Source: Leptospira ellisii
Lineage (GTDB): Bacteria; Spirochaetota; Leptospiria; Leptospirales; Leptospiraceae
Length of the DNA: 19,212 bases
NCBI RefSeq assembly: GCF_002811955.1
Contig: NZ_NPEF01000061.1
Coordinates: forward strand, 1-19,212
Reading direction: 5' to 3'
Each line of letters begins with the position of its first letter. Within the stretch, counting starts at the first letter, position 1. Positions 1 to 9,429 of the stretch are shown here, one piece after another. The notes beneath the pieces are model-generated. The model was not told where the DNA came from, made no database searches, and was given only the letters and a program-made list of their open reading frames with translations. The position numbers and the translations under genes are program-made.

Positions 1-795
1 AACTAATATAATTCCGGAAAAACGGATTTTTACGAACGGTTTTCGAGGACGCAATCCGGTGAAAAGGGTCTCTATTTCGGAGCTGGAAAGCGGTTCCGGA
101 TACGCTATGTTGTAAACGTTCCCCGCCGCCTTTTTCCATTTTTCCAATACGAGAAGGATGGAAGCGACGACGTCCGAAGAATGAACGAGGGATTTCTGAA
201 AGCCGGGATTTCCGGAACACAAAAGAACGCCGAATTCGAATATTCTCAATAACTTATTTAAGAAACTCTTATTGGTGGGTCCGTAAACGGACGAAATGCG
301 GAGGATCACAAACGGATGTTTCGAGTTTCGAATCAGCGACTCCGATTCTATTTTCGAAATCGCATACGGAGTATTGCCGTTTAAATCGGATGTCTCATAC
401 GCGGCGGTTCCGGAAAAACCGTAAACGGAAGTGGAACTGGTGAAAAGAATTCCCGTTCTGCGGTTTTTAGAGGCGATCTTCAACACGTTCTCGGTGGAAA
501 TTTGATTGCCTCGTCTGTAGTCCTCCAGAGAAGCCCCTTCTCCACTGACTTTACCCGCCATGTGCAGTATCAAATCGGGTGTTTCGGGAATTTGTACGCT
601 CCGTTCGCTCTCCAAATCCGCCTCATAAAATACGAAGTTGGGATGAAAGCGGATCGTATCCGGAAAAGACGAAAGTTTACGTCCGACACAGACGGTTCTA
701 TATTTCTTCAACAACTCGGGAAGTAGAACGACGCCTAACGATCCGCTTCCGCCCGTAACGAGGATCGTTTTTACGGAGACAGCGCTTTCTTTCAT
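1..795 (-). CDS. NAD-dependent epimerase/dehydratase (extended SDR), 3' end cut by window edge
   Basis: The reading frame opens at an ATG at 795 on the minus strand and stays open for 265 codons to the first base of the window, so the C-terminus lies outside. Residues 14-21 read TGGSGSLG, the TGxxGxxG nucleotide-binding motif of extended short-chain dehydrogenases. Residues 144-148 read YAISK, the catalytic YxxxK pair, preceded by a serine-rich segment (about 119-123) that supplies the active-site Ser/Thr. The stretch RISSVYGP near residue 180 is also typical of sugar-nucleotide epimerases and related reductases. The family acts on nucleotide sugars or similar substrates with a bound NAD(P); the exact substrate cannot be read here. 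It is divergent from the lipoprotein gene that starts at 925. Fold and family are well supported, the specific reaction is not. Confidence 0.88.
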   Translation of the reverse strand, partial: MKESAVSVKTILVTGGSGSLGVVLLPELLKKYRTVCVGRKLSSFPDTIRFHPNFVFYEADLESERSVQIPETPDLILHMAGKVSGEGASLEDYRRGNQISTENVLKIASKNRRTGILFTSSTSVYGFSGTAAYETSDLNGNTPYAISKIESESLIRNSKHPFVILRISSVYGPTNKSFLNKLLRIFEFGVLLCSGNPGFQKSLVHSSDVVASILLVLEKWKKAAGNVYNIAYPEPLSSSEIETLFTGLRPRKPFVKIRFSGIILV

Positions 796-814
796 ACGTC
801 CATGCTGCGTTTTA

Positions 815-822
815 ATTATAAT
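815..822. promoter_or_regulatory. Overlapping TATAAT boxes on both strands (divergent promoter region)
   Basis: The gap between the SDR gene and the lipoprotein gene contains ATTATAAT. It reads TATAAT on the plus strand (817-822) and TATAAT on the minus strand (820-815). The minus-strand box sits 20 bases upstream of the SDR start codon. No convincing -35 hexamer was found at 16-18 bases for either, so this is a tentative -10 region only. A separate TTGACT at 837-842 has no matching -10 box. Confidence 0.25.
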
Positions 823-924
823 CTAAGAAGAATTTTTTGACTTCATTCTGGATTTTTCATCTGGACACCGGCGAAACGGAGGTCATAGTAGTAGTTCGAA
901 AATTCATAGAAGAGAAGTACCAAG

Positions 925-1293
925 ATGAAACTATTTTTTTCAGCGCTGACGGTCCTCGTCCTTTTTGCGATGAACGCTTGTAGTTCGGAGGAAAAAAAAC
1001 AACCTGCGAAACAGGAATTTCAGCATAATTCGGATCTTAGAACCTTCGAAGTGGGTATGGTCAAAGAAGGCGATAAACGTCTGAAAGCGGAAGCGGTTTT
1101 GGGAACCCCGACGGTCGAGTTGAACACTCAGGACGGTTCGGTGTTGGAATGGTATCTGGTTTCTACAGATTATCAGAAAAATTCCTATAAAACTTTGGCG
1201 GAAAAACCCGCTTCGATTTCCGAAGACACGAAATTCATCAAATTGATCGTGGATAAAAAAGGAATTATTAGAAAAATGGAATATAAGCTATAA
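925..1293 (+). CDS. Small putative lipoprotein, possibly BamE/SmpA-like fold
   Basis: This encodes 122 residues. The N-terminus (MKLFFSALTVLVLFAMNAC) is a short basic and hydrophobic signal peptide ending in a relaxed lipobox with Cys19 as the probable lipidated residue, followed by a charged Ser/Glu/Lys tether. The mature part has the pattern seen in BamE/SmpA-type modules: a helical 'vGMvkEGDkRlkaEavLGtP' segment, an aromatic strand (LEWYLV), then a hydrophobic strand and a 'DkkGiirkmeykl' end. That resemblance is by eye and not proven. A purine-rich AGAAGAGAAG precedes the ATG. The gene is convergent with the next lipoprotein gene, only 10 bases apart. The function is unknown; export as a lipoprotein is likely. 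Confidence 0.75.
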   Translation: MKLFFSALTVLVLFAMNACSSEEKKQPAKQEFQHNSDLRTFEVGMVKEGDKRLKAEAVLGTPTVELNTQDGSVLEWYLVSTDYQKNSYKTLAEKPASISEDTKFIKLIVDKKGIIRKMEYKL

Positions 1294-1303
1294 ACGCAAA
1301 AGT

Positions 1304-2086
1304 TTATTCCGCAGTATCGTCCTCCAACAGATCCAATCCCGCAAGACCTAGAATAAAATCGAGAAGTTCTGCGGGATTGATTCCCACCCTCACTCCGACA
1401 TACAATCCCAGATAAACCTCTATCTGATATAGGAAACTTTTCGGATAGCCGTCCTTTCGTTTATTAAGGGCTTGTAATGCGCTTTGGATTTGTGGATCGT
1501 TGCGATCGAAATTCTGTTGTTCGATGAATTGACGATAAAACTCCTCTTTTTTCCTTTTTCTTCTTTCAGCGACGGGAATGTTGTAAAAGGAAAGATAACG
1601 CAATTTGTGGCTTTTGATGTTGTATCGTTCGTTCTGAAATTCCGGAACCTTATCTCCGGGAACCTTGCTCGTCTCCAGATTTTTTAATTCCTCCTTAAGC
1701 TCGGGAGAGACTTCCTCCTCCAACGCTTCCGCGGTCGTTTGTGCGTCCAAAGGGAAAAAAGTATCTCCTCCTAAAATACCGAATATAAGCTGTTGCGATC
1801 TATAAGAGCCGAAGTATCCTCCGCGTAGTCCGTATCCTTTTCCGAGGTCGCGTTTTCCCGCAGAGGATTCTCCGCCTTGAAATACGAACCCCGCTGCGAG
1901 AGGTCCGATTCTAAGTCCGGCTCCGTAACCGGGAGTTTCCACGCCTGCGGTGAAAATATCCTTAAAATCGTTTTTACGGTTTTGTAAGTATGTGGCGCAA
2001 TTCGAAAGAAGTAGAATTACGAATAAGGAAAATAGTTTCGAAATTAAGAATTTGTTTCGTTCTGAATTCTGATCGGATAAAATCAC
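1304..2086 (-). CDS. Putative lipoprotein of unknown function (GTG start)
   Basis: The open frame extends to an ATG at 2230, but that would overlap the divergent gene starting at 2194 and add a non-signal-like N-terminus. A GTG at 2086 has an AGGAGAG ribosome binding site 7 bases upstream and gives a 260-residue protein. That protein starts with a charged region, a hydrophobic core and a lipobox LLLSNC with Cys30. The mature protein has a Gly-rich segment (GAGLRIGPLAAGFVFQGG), a charged middle rich in Glu, Lys and Arg, and a C-terminus with 'GVRVGINPAELLDFILG' then an acidic 'LEDD'. The last pattern resembles the end of small exported proteins in other bacteria (recalled, not searched). Function is unrecognised; a surface or periplasmic lipoprotein is likely. 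Confidence 0.72.
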   Translation of the reverse strand: MILSDQNSERNKFLISKLFSLFVILLLSNCATYLQNRKNDFKDIFTAGVETPGYGAGLRIGPLAAGFVFQGGESSAGKRDLGKGYGLRGGYFGSYRSQQLIFGILGGDTFFPLDAQTTAEALEEEVSPELKEELKNLETSKVPGDKVPEFQNERYNIKSHKLRYLSFYNIPVAERRKRKKEEFYRQFIEQQNFDRNDPQIQSALQALNKRKDGYPKSFLYQIEVYLGLYVGVRVGINPAELLDFILGLAGLDLLEDDTAE

Positions 2087-2093
2087 AAACCCA

Positions 2094-2100
2094 CTCTCCT
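2094..2100 (-). promoter_or_regulatory. Ribosome binding site that fixes a GTG start
   Basis: AGGAGAG on the minus strand lies 7 bases before the GTG at 2086. No comparable site precedes the upstream ATG at 2230, so this site decides the start of the lipoprotein gene. It directly abuts the base of the hairpin at 2101-2146. Confidence 0.6.
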
Positions 2101-2146
2101 CGATTCGGCTTCTTAGGCAACCCGGAAAAGAAGCCGCAGAGAATCG
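2101..2146. repeat. Strong inverted repeat in the divergent intergenic region
   Basis: CGGCTTCTT (2106-2114) pairs with AAGAAGCCG (2128-2136) across a 13-base loop. The stem is extended by CGATT (2101-2105) with AATCG (2142-2146) after a 5-base bulge, giving 14 paired bases. It lies between the divergent lipoprotein and GpsA-PlsB-like genes. In the minus-strand transcript it ends exactly where the ribosome binding site begins, so it could affect translation. In the plus-strand transcript it would be a 5' leader element. Neither strand has a following T-run, so a simple terminator is unlikely. Confidence 0.6.
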
Positions 2147-2193
2147 TTTTCTGATTGTTATTACGAGGATCGTGCGATCAATAGAGTTTAAGA

Positions 2194-4620
2194 ATGGAAG
2201 AATTAAAATCGTCCGAAATAATTTCCGCAAACGTCGCCGTTTTAGGCGGAGGACCGATGGGGGTTTTTCTTTCGTCGTATCTCGCTTCGAAAGCAGAGAA
2301 GCTGTTTCTTTGGTATGACGATAGAAAAAAAGCGGATAAGATACAAAAGGAACGGATCGCCACTTTGCTGGAGGATTCGATCACCCTTCCCCAAAACGTA
2401 CGGGTTGCGGGGGAATTGGACTTCTTGAAAAAAGGATCCTGGACTTTGATCATCGCGGTTCCTTCCCGTTTGATGGAGGGCGTTTTGGAGGAATTGACCA
2501 GACTTCTCGATCCGGAATTTCCGCATTATATATTCACTTTTACGAAAGGACTTCTTTCCGCCTCCACGAGGAAAAAAACGAACTGCATTACATATTCGGA
2601 ATATATTTCCAAACTTGCGTCCTCGGGCGGATTCGGAGATCTTCAATATACGGCGGTGAACGGTCCCAATCTTCTCGGAGAAATGAAGCGGAATCATCAC
2701 AGTTTTTATTGCCTAGCCTCGTCCGGAACCAAATCCGTGGACGTTTTCGAAACGTTGTTCAACGGTTCCAAACACCACAAAAAAACCTACGACGATCTTG
2801 TCGGAATGGAGATTTTCGGAGTTATGAAAAATCCGATCGCGATCGCTTGCGGCATCGCCTCGGGAATTCCTGAGTGCGGAAGCAACTTCGAAGGCGAACT
2901 GATCAGTCTAGGTTATTCGGAGATTCTTTCCTTGTTGGAGGGTTTGGAAATTTCGACCAAACAGGTTCAGGAGTATGGTCTCGCGGATCTGATCGCTTCC
3001 TGCACTTCCCGTTTCAGCAGAAATAAGGCTTACGGTCATCGATTCGTACGCAAGTTGATTTCCGGAGAGGATCAACCCAATTTGATCGAAAGGATCGAAT
3101 TGTTCTTTAATCCGGCCGAATTCATCCAAAAGGAAGTGAGTCAGAGCGAGAGCCACGTCGAAGGGGCCTTTTCGCTCGCTTCGATCATTGCCTTGGCGGA
3201 GGAAAAAAGGATTCAAATTCCATTATATAATACGTTGTTCCAGATTCTTACGAGAAGGGTTTCTCCGACGGAGCTGATCCGTTTCGTTTCCAAATCCATC
3301 TCCGACGAGGTTCGACACATCTCCAAAACCGCCACGAAACGTTCCGGATTGGGGATGGCCTCAGGAAAAAAGTTCAAGGAAGCGTTGAGAAAAAACGTGC
3401 TCCGGCACATCAACGGCCAACCGGGAATGACGGACCGCGTCGTCAAACAATCCTCGCTGATTTCGAAATCTCTCGAAAAACGTTTTCAAGAAGCGAAAGA
3501 ATCCGAGGATATCACAGATCTTCTTCAGATCCCGAAAGAGATCTCGTTGTGGAACGAGATAGAGAAGGACTTTAGGGAGAGGGGCAGCAAGGATCTTTCC
3601 AAAATATTAGATTTTTATGTTACGGAAATTGCCGACGATTACAAACCGTTCTTGCGCGATACTCTGATCCATTTGATCGCGCCCACACGTTTCGTTTTCA
3701 GCGGTTTTAAGCCAGGCGCAGGCTTACCCAAAATCGGGGGATGCGTCAAAGAGGTTAAGGCTTTGGCCTCCAGATACGACATACTTTATACCCCGACGCA
3801 TAGGTCGCATTTGGATTCGATCGAAGTCGCCTTCGGTTTAAAATGGCTCGGACTTCCCGTACCCAGATATGCCGCCGACAAAAAGGTTATGGCGACGCCC
3901 GGACTTGCGAGCGTGTTAAAATCGCTCGGGGCTTATATGGTGGATCGTAAACGGAATCGGAATATTCTTTATTTGGAATGTTTAACTCAATATTCTACGA
4001 TGATGCTCGAAGCCGGAATTCCCACGCTCGTATATCCGGAAGGAACGCGCTCCAGGACGGGCGGGATCATTCCGATCAAAACCGGGATTCTATCGACCTC
4101 GGTCGACGCTTACAAACATACCGGTTCGGAGGTGATCGTGGTTCCGATCGCGTTATCCTACGAAAACGTTCCCGAAGACGAGGAATTCTGCGGGAGCGAT
4201 AAGAAACCGGGCTTTAAGGATTTTTTCTACAAAAGAACGGAAGTTTATATGGATCTCTGCGAGCCGATTCCGGTTTCGCGTTATATCCACGAAGAGGATC
4301 CGACCGGATCGATCGGTTTCGAGATCACGCAGGGTTGGAAAAAATACAGAAGGGTCCTTCCCAATCATTTGGTCGCGAGATTGATGTTGGAAATCGGCGG
4401 CGAAGTACCTTTGCCCGAGTTGAGAAGCCTGATCCAGGAGACGATTCTCACCAAAAAGGAGAATTATCTTCTGAAAGATCCGGATGAAATATTAAACCGC
4501 GGAATCCGCGTTCTGAAACAGAGAAAAATCATAAATTCAGAAAACGAAATATTAAAGATATTGAATCCGAATTTGATCCGATACTACGCGAATATGTGCG
4601 GCGACGAGGAATCGGTTTAG
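2194..4620 (+). CDS. Bifunctional glycerol-3-phosphate dehydrogenase / PlsB-like acyltransferase fusion
   Basis: This 808-residue protein joins two steps of phospholipid synthesis. Residues about 12-355 are GpsA-like: GGGPMG (18-23) is the GxGxxG dinucleotide site, NGPNLLGEM (156-164) corresponds to the GPxxAxE segment, [12 protein letters not shown] holds the catalytic Lys212, [16 protein letters not shown] holds Asp265, and VEG begins at 322. Residues about 360-480 are a charged helical linker. Residues about 480-760 are acyltransferase: HRSHLD (536-541) is the HX4D catalytic motif and EGTRSRTGG (616-624) binds phosphate. The following 'PIKTGILS' and '[11 protein letters not shown]' resemble PlsB more than PlsC. 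GpsA reduces dihydroxyacetone phosphate to glycerol 3-phosphate and PlsB acylates it, so one chain could do both. Oddity: the usual NxRAALITRG substrate segment reads [10 protein letters not shown]. The ATG at 2194 lies 8 bases after a weak TAGAG. Confidence 0.88.
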   Translation: MEELKSSEIISANVAVLGGGPMGVFLSSYLASKAEKLFLWYDDRKKADKIQKERIATLLEDSITLPQNVRVAGELDFLKKGSWTLIIAVPSRLMEGVLEELTRLLDPEFPHYIFTFTKGLLSASTRKKTNCITYSEYISKLASSGGFGDLQYTAVNGPNLLGEMKRNHHSFYCLASSGTKSVDVFETLFNGSKHHKKTYDDLVGMEIFGVMKNPIAIACGIASGIPECGSNFEGELISLGYSEILSLLEGLEISTKQVQEYGLADLIASCTSRFSRNKAYGHRFVRKLISGEDQPNLIERIELFFNPAEFIQKEVSQSESHVEGAFSLASIIALAEEKRIQIPLYNTLFQILTRRVSPTELIRFVSKSISDEVRHISKTATKRSGLGMASGKKFKEALRKNVLRHINGQPGMTDRVVKQSSLISKSLEKRFQEAKESEDITDLLQIPKEISLWNEIEKDFRERGSKDLSKILDFYVTEIADDYKPFLRDTLIHLIAPTRFVFSGFKPGAGLPKIGGCVKEVKALASRYDILYTPTHRSHLDSIEVAFGLKWLGLPVPRYAADKKVMATPGLASVLKSLGAYMVDRKRNRNILYLECLTQYSTMMLEAGIPTLVYPEGTRSRTGGIIPIKTGILSTSVDAYKHTGSEVIVVPIALSYENVPEDEEFCGSDKKPGFKDFFYKRTEVYMDLCEPIPVSRYIHEEDPTGSIGFEITQGWKKYRRVLPNHLVARLMLEIGGEVPLPELRSLIQETILTKKENYLLKDPDEILNRGIRVLKQRKIINSENEILKILNPNLIRYYANMCGDEESV

Positions 4621-5780
4621 TCAGCCTTTATTTTGGAGGCTAGCAAGGCCGCGCGTTTCCGAAGCGAGGATATGTCCTCGCTTTTTCCGGAATACGCGAG
4701 AGCGACCCCCATCCTTCTATACGGCCGCGTCACCGGTTTTCCGAAAATTCTGAAATCGGATTCCGGCATTCCGGCGGCGACGTCCAATCCCGTAACCTCC
4801 GGGATTTTTCCGTCCGTCGAGGAAAGAATCACCGCGCTGGCGCCTTTGCGTTCCAAGGTGATCTCCGAAATCGGTATTCCCAAAATCGCGCGTAGATGAA
4901 GTTCGAATTCGTTAAAGTTTTGTGTTCCGGCTAACGTGACCATTCCGGTGTCGTGGGGTCTGGGTGAAAGTTCCGAAAAATAAACCTTGTCCTTCCCTAG
5001 GAAAAATTCCACTCCCCAGATTCCCGCTCCGCCGAGTTCGCGTGTGACCGCTTCCGCCATTTTTTGCGCTTCTTTTAATTGGGTTTCGGAGATCTCGGTC
5101 GGTTGCCAACTTTCCTGATAATCCCCTCTTTCCTGTCTGTGACCGATCGGCGGACAAAAAAGTGTTCTTCCGTTTTTTTGAGTTACGGTTAAGAGCGTGA
5201 TCTCGGATTCGAAGCGGATGAATTCCTCTACGATCACTTCCGCGCCGCCGGTTCGCCCCTTGGTTTGAGACGCTTCCCAAGCTTTGGAAATTTCGTCCGG
5301 CGTTTTGATTACGGATTGTCCCTTACCGGAGGAGGACATGAGCGGTTTGACCACGCAGGGAAGTCCCAGTTCCTCAACGGCTTTTTTCAACTCATCTTCG
5401 GAGGAAGCATAGAGATATTTCGCGGTGAGAAGTTTTAATTCCTTTGCCGCAAGATCCCGGATCGATTTCCGATTCATGGTGAAGTTTGCCGCCTTTGCGG
5501 AAGGTACGACTTGATAACCTTGTTTTTCGTATTCGTAAAATCGTTCGGTACGAATCGCTTCGATTTCCGGAACGATGAGATCCGGTTTATGTTTGGCTAC
5601 CACCTGATCCAAAAGATCTCCTTCGAGCATATTGATGATTTCTTTCTCGTGCGCTACTTGCATAGCGGGTGCGTTATCGTACGAGTCGACCGCGATGACG
5701 TGTTGCCCCAGTCTTTGTGCCGCGATTACGAATTCTTTGCCGAGTTCTCCGGAACCGAGTAGAAGGATTTTCTTTTTCAT
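4617..5780 (-). CDS. purT: Formate-dependent phosphoribosylglycinamide formyltransferase (PurT)
   Basis: The 387-residue protein matches PurT, an ATP-grasp enzyme of about 390 residues. It makes formyl-phosphate from formate and ATP and formylates glycinamide ribonucleotide in purine synthesis. Visible motifs are GSGELGKE (9-16), INMLEGD (49-55), VPEIEAI (70-76), MSSSGKGQS (148-156) of the ATP-binding loop, [15 protein letters not shown] (213-227) and [15 protein letters not shown] (269-283) with the metal and ATP ligands. The whole length is alignable from memory with the E. coli protein, without gaps of note. The last bases overlap the stop codon of the preceding convergent gene (4617-4620). 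No clear ribosome binding site precedes the ATG at 5780. The FecR-domain gene lies 77 bases upstream on the same strand, so cotranscription is possible. Confidence 0.95.
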   Translation of the reverse strand: MKKKILLLGSGELGKEFVIAAQRLGQHVIAVDSYDNAPAMQVAHEKEIINMLEGDLLDQVVAKHKPDLIVPEIEAIRTERFYEYEKQGYQVVPSAKAANFTMNRKSIRDLAAKELKLLTAKYLYASSEDELKKAVEELGLPCVVKPLMSSSGKGQSVIKTPDEISKAWEASQTKGRTGGAEVIVEEFIRFESEITLLTVTQKNGRTLFCPPIGHRQERGDYQESWQPTEISETQLKEAQKMAEAVTRELGGAGIWGVEFFLGKDKVYFSELSPRPHDTGMVTLAGTQNFNEFELHLRAILGIPISEITLERKGASAVILSSTDGKIPEVTGLDVAAGMPESDFRIFGKPVTRPYRRMGVALAYSGKSEDISSLRKRAALLASKIKAD

Positions 5781-5857
5781 GGTCTTGCAGACAGACTGAA
5801 AAATCTGTTTCCGGAGATCAAAAGAAAAACGGTGCTTCGATCCGAAATTCGCCCGGA

Positions 5858-7015
5858 TTATTTTGCTTTCGTTTTAATTTCGAAGGTCTGATAATCCACG
5901 TATTCCACATCTTTTTTATTCAGACGAATCACGCCCGCCGGCGTATGGACGATCAACTTATCTCCGATCTGGGTCACGATGGCTCCCGATAATTTTTTCC
6001 CGTCGGATTTTACGATGATTTCGAGAACATTATAATATTCCCGGATTTTCGCCTCGTTCTTCAAGACGTTCGCTTCGGCGTTCGATTCGATCCGATCCAA
6101 GGCCTGATCCAACTGGGAGGAATGGTCCTTTTCGATCTCGGAGGAAACGTCGTTCGCCGCGGCCGTCGCCGAATTTTCGGATCCGTCGTCGGTGATCGCC
6201 TTGTTCACTAAATCGGTGTTAGCCGCTACGAGGGTTTCCGCCTCGGCTTCCTCTTGGGGAGTGCGTTCGAAGGTTCGTTTTCCGAAGTCCTTTTCTTCCG
6301 CGTTTTTGATCGATTCGAATTCCTTGGAGATGTCCTTGTTCTCTTCGATTCTGGTGATCACGAGTTGAATCATCTCGTCCAGACTCGGTTTAACGTAGGA
6401 CTCCTCCCCGTTTTCCAGGACGACTTCGTTCGATTCGAGGAATGTTACGAATTCTTTATATAGTTCCTTGTCCATGGCTTTGTTGTTTTCGATGATTTCC
6501 CTGGGAATTTTGAAGGAAATCGCAACGGCGCCTTCGTAAACTTTCACTTTCGGAGGTTGACCGTCGGTAAGTTCGAAGGAAAACGTAGTTCCGCGCACGC
6601 CTGCTACCGCGGTTGGAGTGGAGACGGAGAACGAACTTTCCGATTTCAATTTGTTCGTTTTTATCAGCAGCGAACCGGCCTGCGTGTATAAGTTCACATC
6701 GGGGTTCGCGCCGGAGAGGATATTCTTAACCGTCACTTTGCTGAAGGATCGGATCCGCACCACGTCTCCCGAAGAGGTTTGAATATCGAGAGATCCGGAA
6801 CCGGTTTCGATCACGTCGTTTCGTTTTAAAACAAGGCCCGGTCGGCTTGGTATCTTTTTCCCTTCACGAAGAACGCCGGTTTCACCGTTTTGAAAGATGA
6901 TTACGACGCCCGAGGAAGGCGGCCGGTCTTCCTTGTTTAGAAACGAGGAAAGGAAACGGCAGGAATAATCGGTCGATACGATCAAAGCTAAACAGATAAA
7001 AAAGTTACGTCCCAT
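5858..7015 (-). CDS. FecR-domain envelope protein, putative lipoprotein
   Basis: This encodes 385 residues. The N-terminus is a hydrophobic signal segment ending in TDYSC (Cys19), a poor lipobox, so either lipidation or ordinary secretion is possible. Residues about 35-150 form a FecR domain: '[17 protein letters not shown]', a 'DVIETG' turn, '[11 protein letters not shown]', then '[11 protein letters not shown]' and the hallmark '[20 protein letters not shown]'. Residues about 190-320 are acidic and helical. The last 45 residues ('[30 protein letters not shown]') look like a small beta module of the dGs-G-T-dG-xI-kxdI type often found in exported proteins. No sigma factor or TonB receptor is adjacent, so it is not a classical iron-signalling FecR. 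The role is probably structural or regulatory at the envelope. Confidence 0.8.
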   Translation of the reverse strand: MGRNFFICLALIVSTDYSCRFLSSFLNKEDRPPSSGVVIIFQNGETGVLREGKKIPSRPGLVLKRNDVIETGSGSLDIQTSSGDVVRIRSFSKVTVKNILSGANPDVNLYTQAGSLLIKTNKLKSESSFSVSTPTAVAGVRGTTFSFELTDGQPPKVKVYEGAVAISFKIPREIIENNKAMDKELYKEFVTFLESNEVVLENGEESYVKPSLDEMIQLVITRIEENKDISKEFESIKNAEEKDFGKRTFERTPQEEAEAETLVAANTDLVNKAITDDGSENSATAAANDVSSEIEKDHSSQLDQALDRIESNAEANVLKNEAKIREYYNVLEIIVKSDGKKLSGAIVTQIGDKLIVHTPAGVIRLNKKDVEYVDYQTFEIKTKAK

Positions 7016-7200
7016 TTTTTTTTCCGGATTATGATATCGAAGTAAAGGAAGCGCTCAATCAGTTAACAAATCAAAAGCGTAAATTTTTCCGGAGGATATA
7101 TTTTATTTATCAAAAAGCGAAACTCGGATGAAAAATCCCTTTCAGAAATCGGATCACGCCGTTTTTTATTCCTCGGAGCGGACCGGATATTCGTTCCAAT

Positions 7201-8832
<1,632 letters not shown>

Positions 8833-8960
8833 TTCGCTTTTTAAGTCCTTTTTCTCTTTATCAAAATATCCTACGGGTCTTCGGACTTTGTCCGTTTGCA
8901 GCAATGATTTTATCCCCATCTCGGAAGCAAATTGAGTTTTTACATTCCGATTCGGTTAAA

Positions 8961-8990
8961 ATTCTAAATTCCTTTTTTAAAAAATCACAA
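8961..8990 (-). promoter_or_regulatory. Candidate promoter of the AraC-type regulator gene
   Basis: On the minus strand TTGTGA (8990-8985) is followed after 18 bases by TAGAAT (8966-8961), a fair match to the -35 and -10 consensus. Transcription would begin near 8954, leaving about 120 bases before the ATG at 8832. The match is by eye only. Confidence 0.3.
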
Positions 8991-9275
8991 GCGATTTTAT
9001 TTTTCCAATTTTATAAAGTTAGACATTTTCAGGCGGGAAATCCATCGAGAGTCGCGGCGAGAATAAGTTCTAAAAACGTCGTCTTCCGGTATAGATCTTA
9101 GACAATTCTCTCAAGAAACGCGAGAATCACGGAGAATTTAAGCATCCGAGAGAAATATGAAAACGGGAATTTTTATAAATCGCCATCAATCGTTTTCTTA
9201 CTTATGTCCCTCCAATTCTCAGAACGAACCCGCTAAATAAAATTTTGAAAAAGTCGATTTTCCGAAAAATGGTTG

Positions 9276-9289
9276 TCCAATTTTATAAT
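9276..9289 (+). promoter_or_regulatory. Candidate -10 region of sbtA within a repeated 13-mer
   Basis: TATAAT occurs at 9284-9289, about 140 bases before the chosen sbtA start. No good -35 hexamer lies at 16-18 bases, so activator dependence is possible. TCCAATTTTATAA (9276-9288) is an exact copy of 9004-9016. Confidence 0.35.
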
Positions 9290-9299
9290 CCTGGAAAGT

Positions 9300-9330
9300 C
9301 TATTCCCTCAGTAGGGGATTTACTGAATAG
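9300..9330 (+). repeat. Bulged inverted repeat in the sbtA leader
   Basis: CTATT (9300-9304) pairs with AATAG (9326-9330) and CAGTA (9309-9313) pairs with TACTG (9321-9325), with a 4-base bulge on the left arm and a GGGGATT loop. It lies about 10 bases after the TATAAT box, so it would sit at the very 5' end of the transcript or act as an operator. The stem is AT-rich and no T-run follows. Confidence 0.4.
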
Positions 9331-9416
9331 GTTTCAAAGTTCTTTCATTCCTTTACAAATTTAGATTTGTGGATTTCAATTTAAACTCTCGGTCGAATCT
9401 GAAATCCCCGAATCAT

Positions 9417-9420
9417 GGAG
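9417..9420 (+). promoter_or_regulatory. Ribosome binding site that decides the sbtA start
   Basis: GGAG lies 9 bases before the ATG at 9430. It overlaps an earlier in-frame ATG (9415) that has no ribosome binding site of its own, so translation most likely starts at 9430. Confidence 0.55.
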
Positions 9421-9429
9421 TTAGCTAAT

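Larger units (their letters stand above)
8833..9429. other. Non-coding divergent region between the AraC regulator and sbtA
   Basis: I see no credible gene in these roughly 600 bases. Open frames here are short and AT-rich. It holds a candidate minus-strand promoter, a TATAAT box before sbtA, a bulged hairpin at 9300-9330, a 13-base direct repeat and repeated AATTCTC/GAGAATT words (9104-9110, 9132-9138, 9214-9220). GAGAAT also occurs at 9122-9127. This is unusually long for a bacterial gap and is the obvious place for operator sites of the divergent regulator. Confidence 0.6.

Noticed and set aside
502..726. Open frame of 74 codons on the plus strand
   Set aside because: It lies entirely opposite the SDR gene, whose motifs are clear, and it has no protein-like signature.
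2087..2230. N-terminal extension of the minus-strand lipoprotein up to an ATG at 2230
   Set aside because: It overlaps the divergent gene starting at 2194, runs through the intergenic hairpin and hides the signal peptide. The GTG at 2086 has a strong ribosome binding site and restores a normal lipoprotein start.
4617..5780. Functional link between PurT (formate user) and the hydrogenase-4/formate-hydrogenlyase-like genes
   Set aside because: They are about 7 kb apart on opposite strands with unrelated genes between, and the complex cannot be a hydrogenase, so the formate link has no support.
8833..8919. Longer start for the AraC-type regulator at 8919
   Set aside because: The extra 29 residues are charged and precede a clear signal peptide starting at 8832, and no ribosome binding site precedes 8919.
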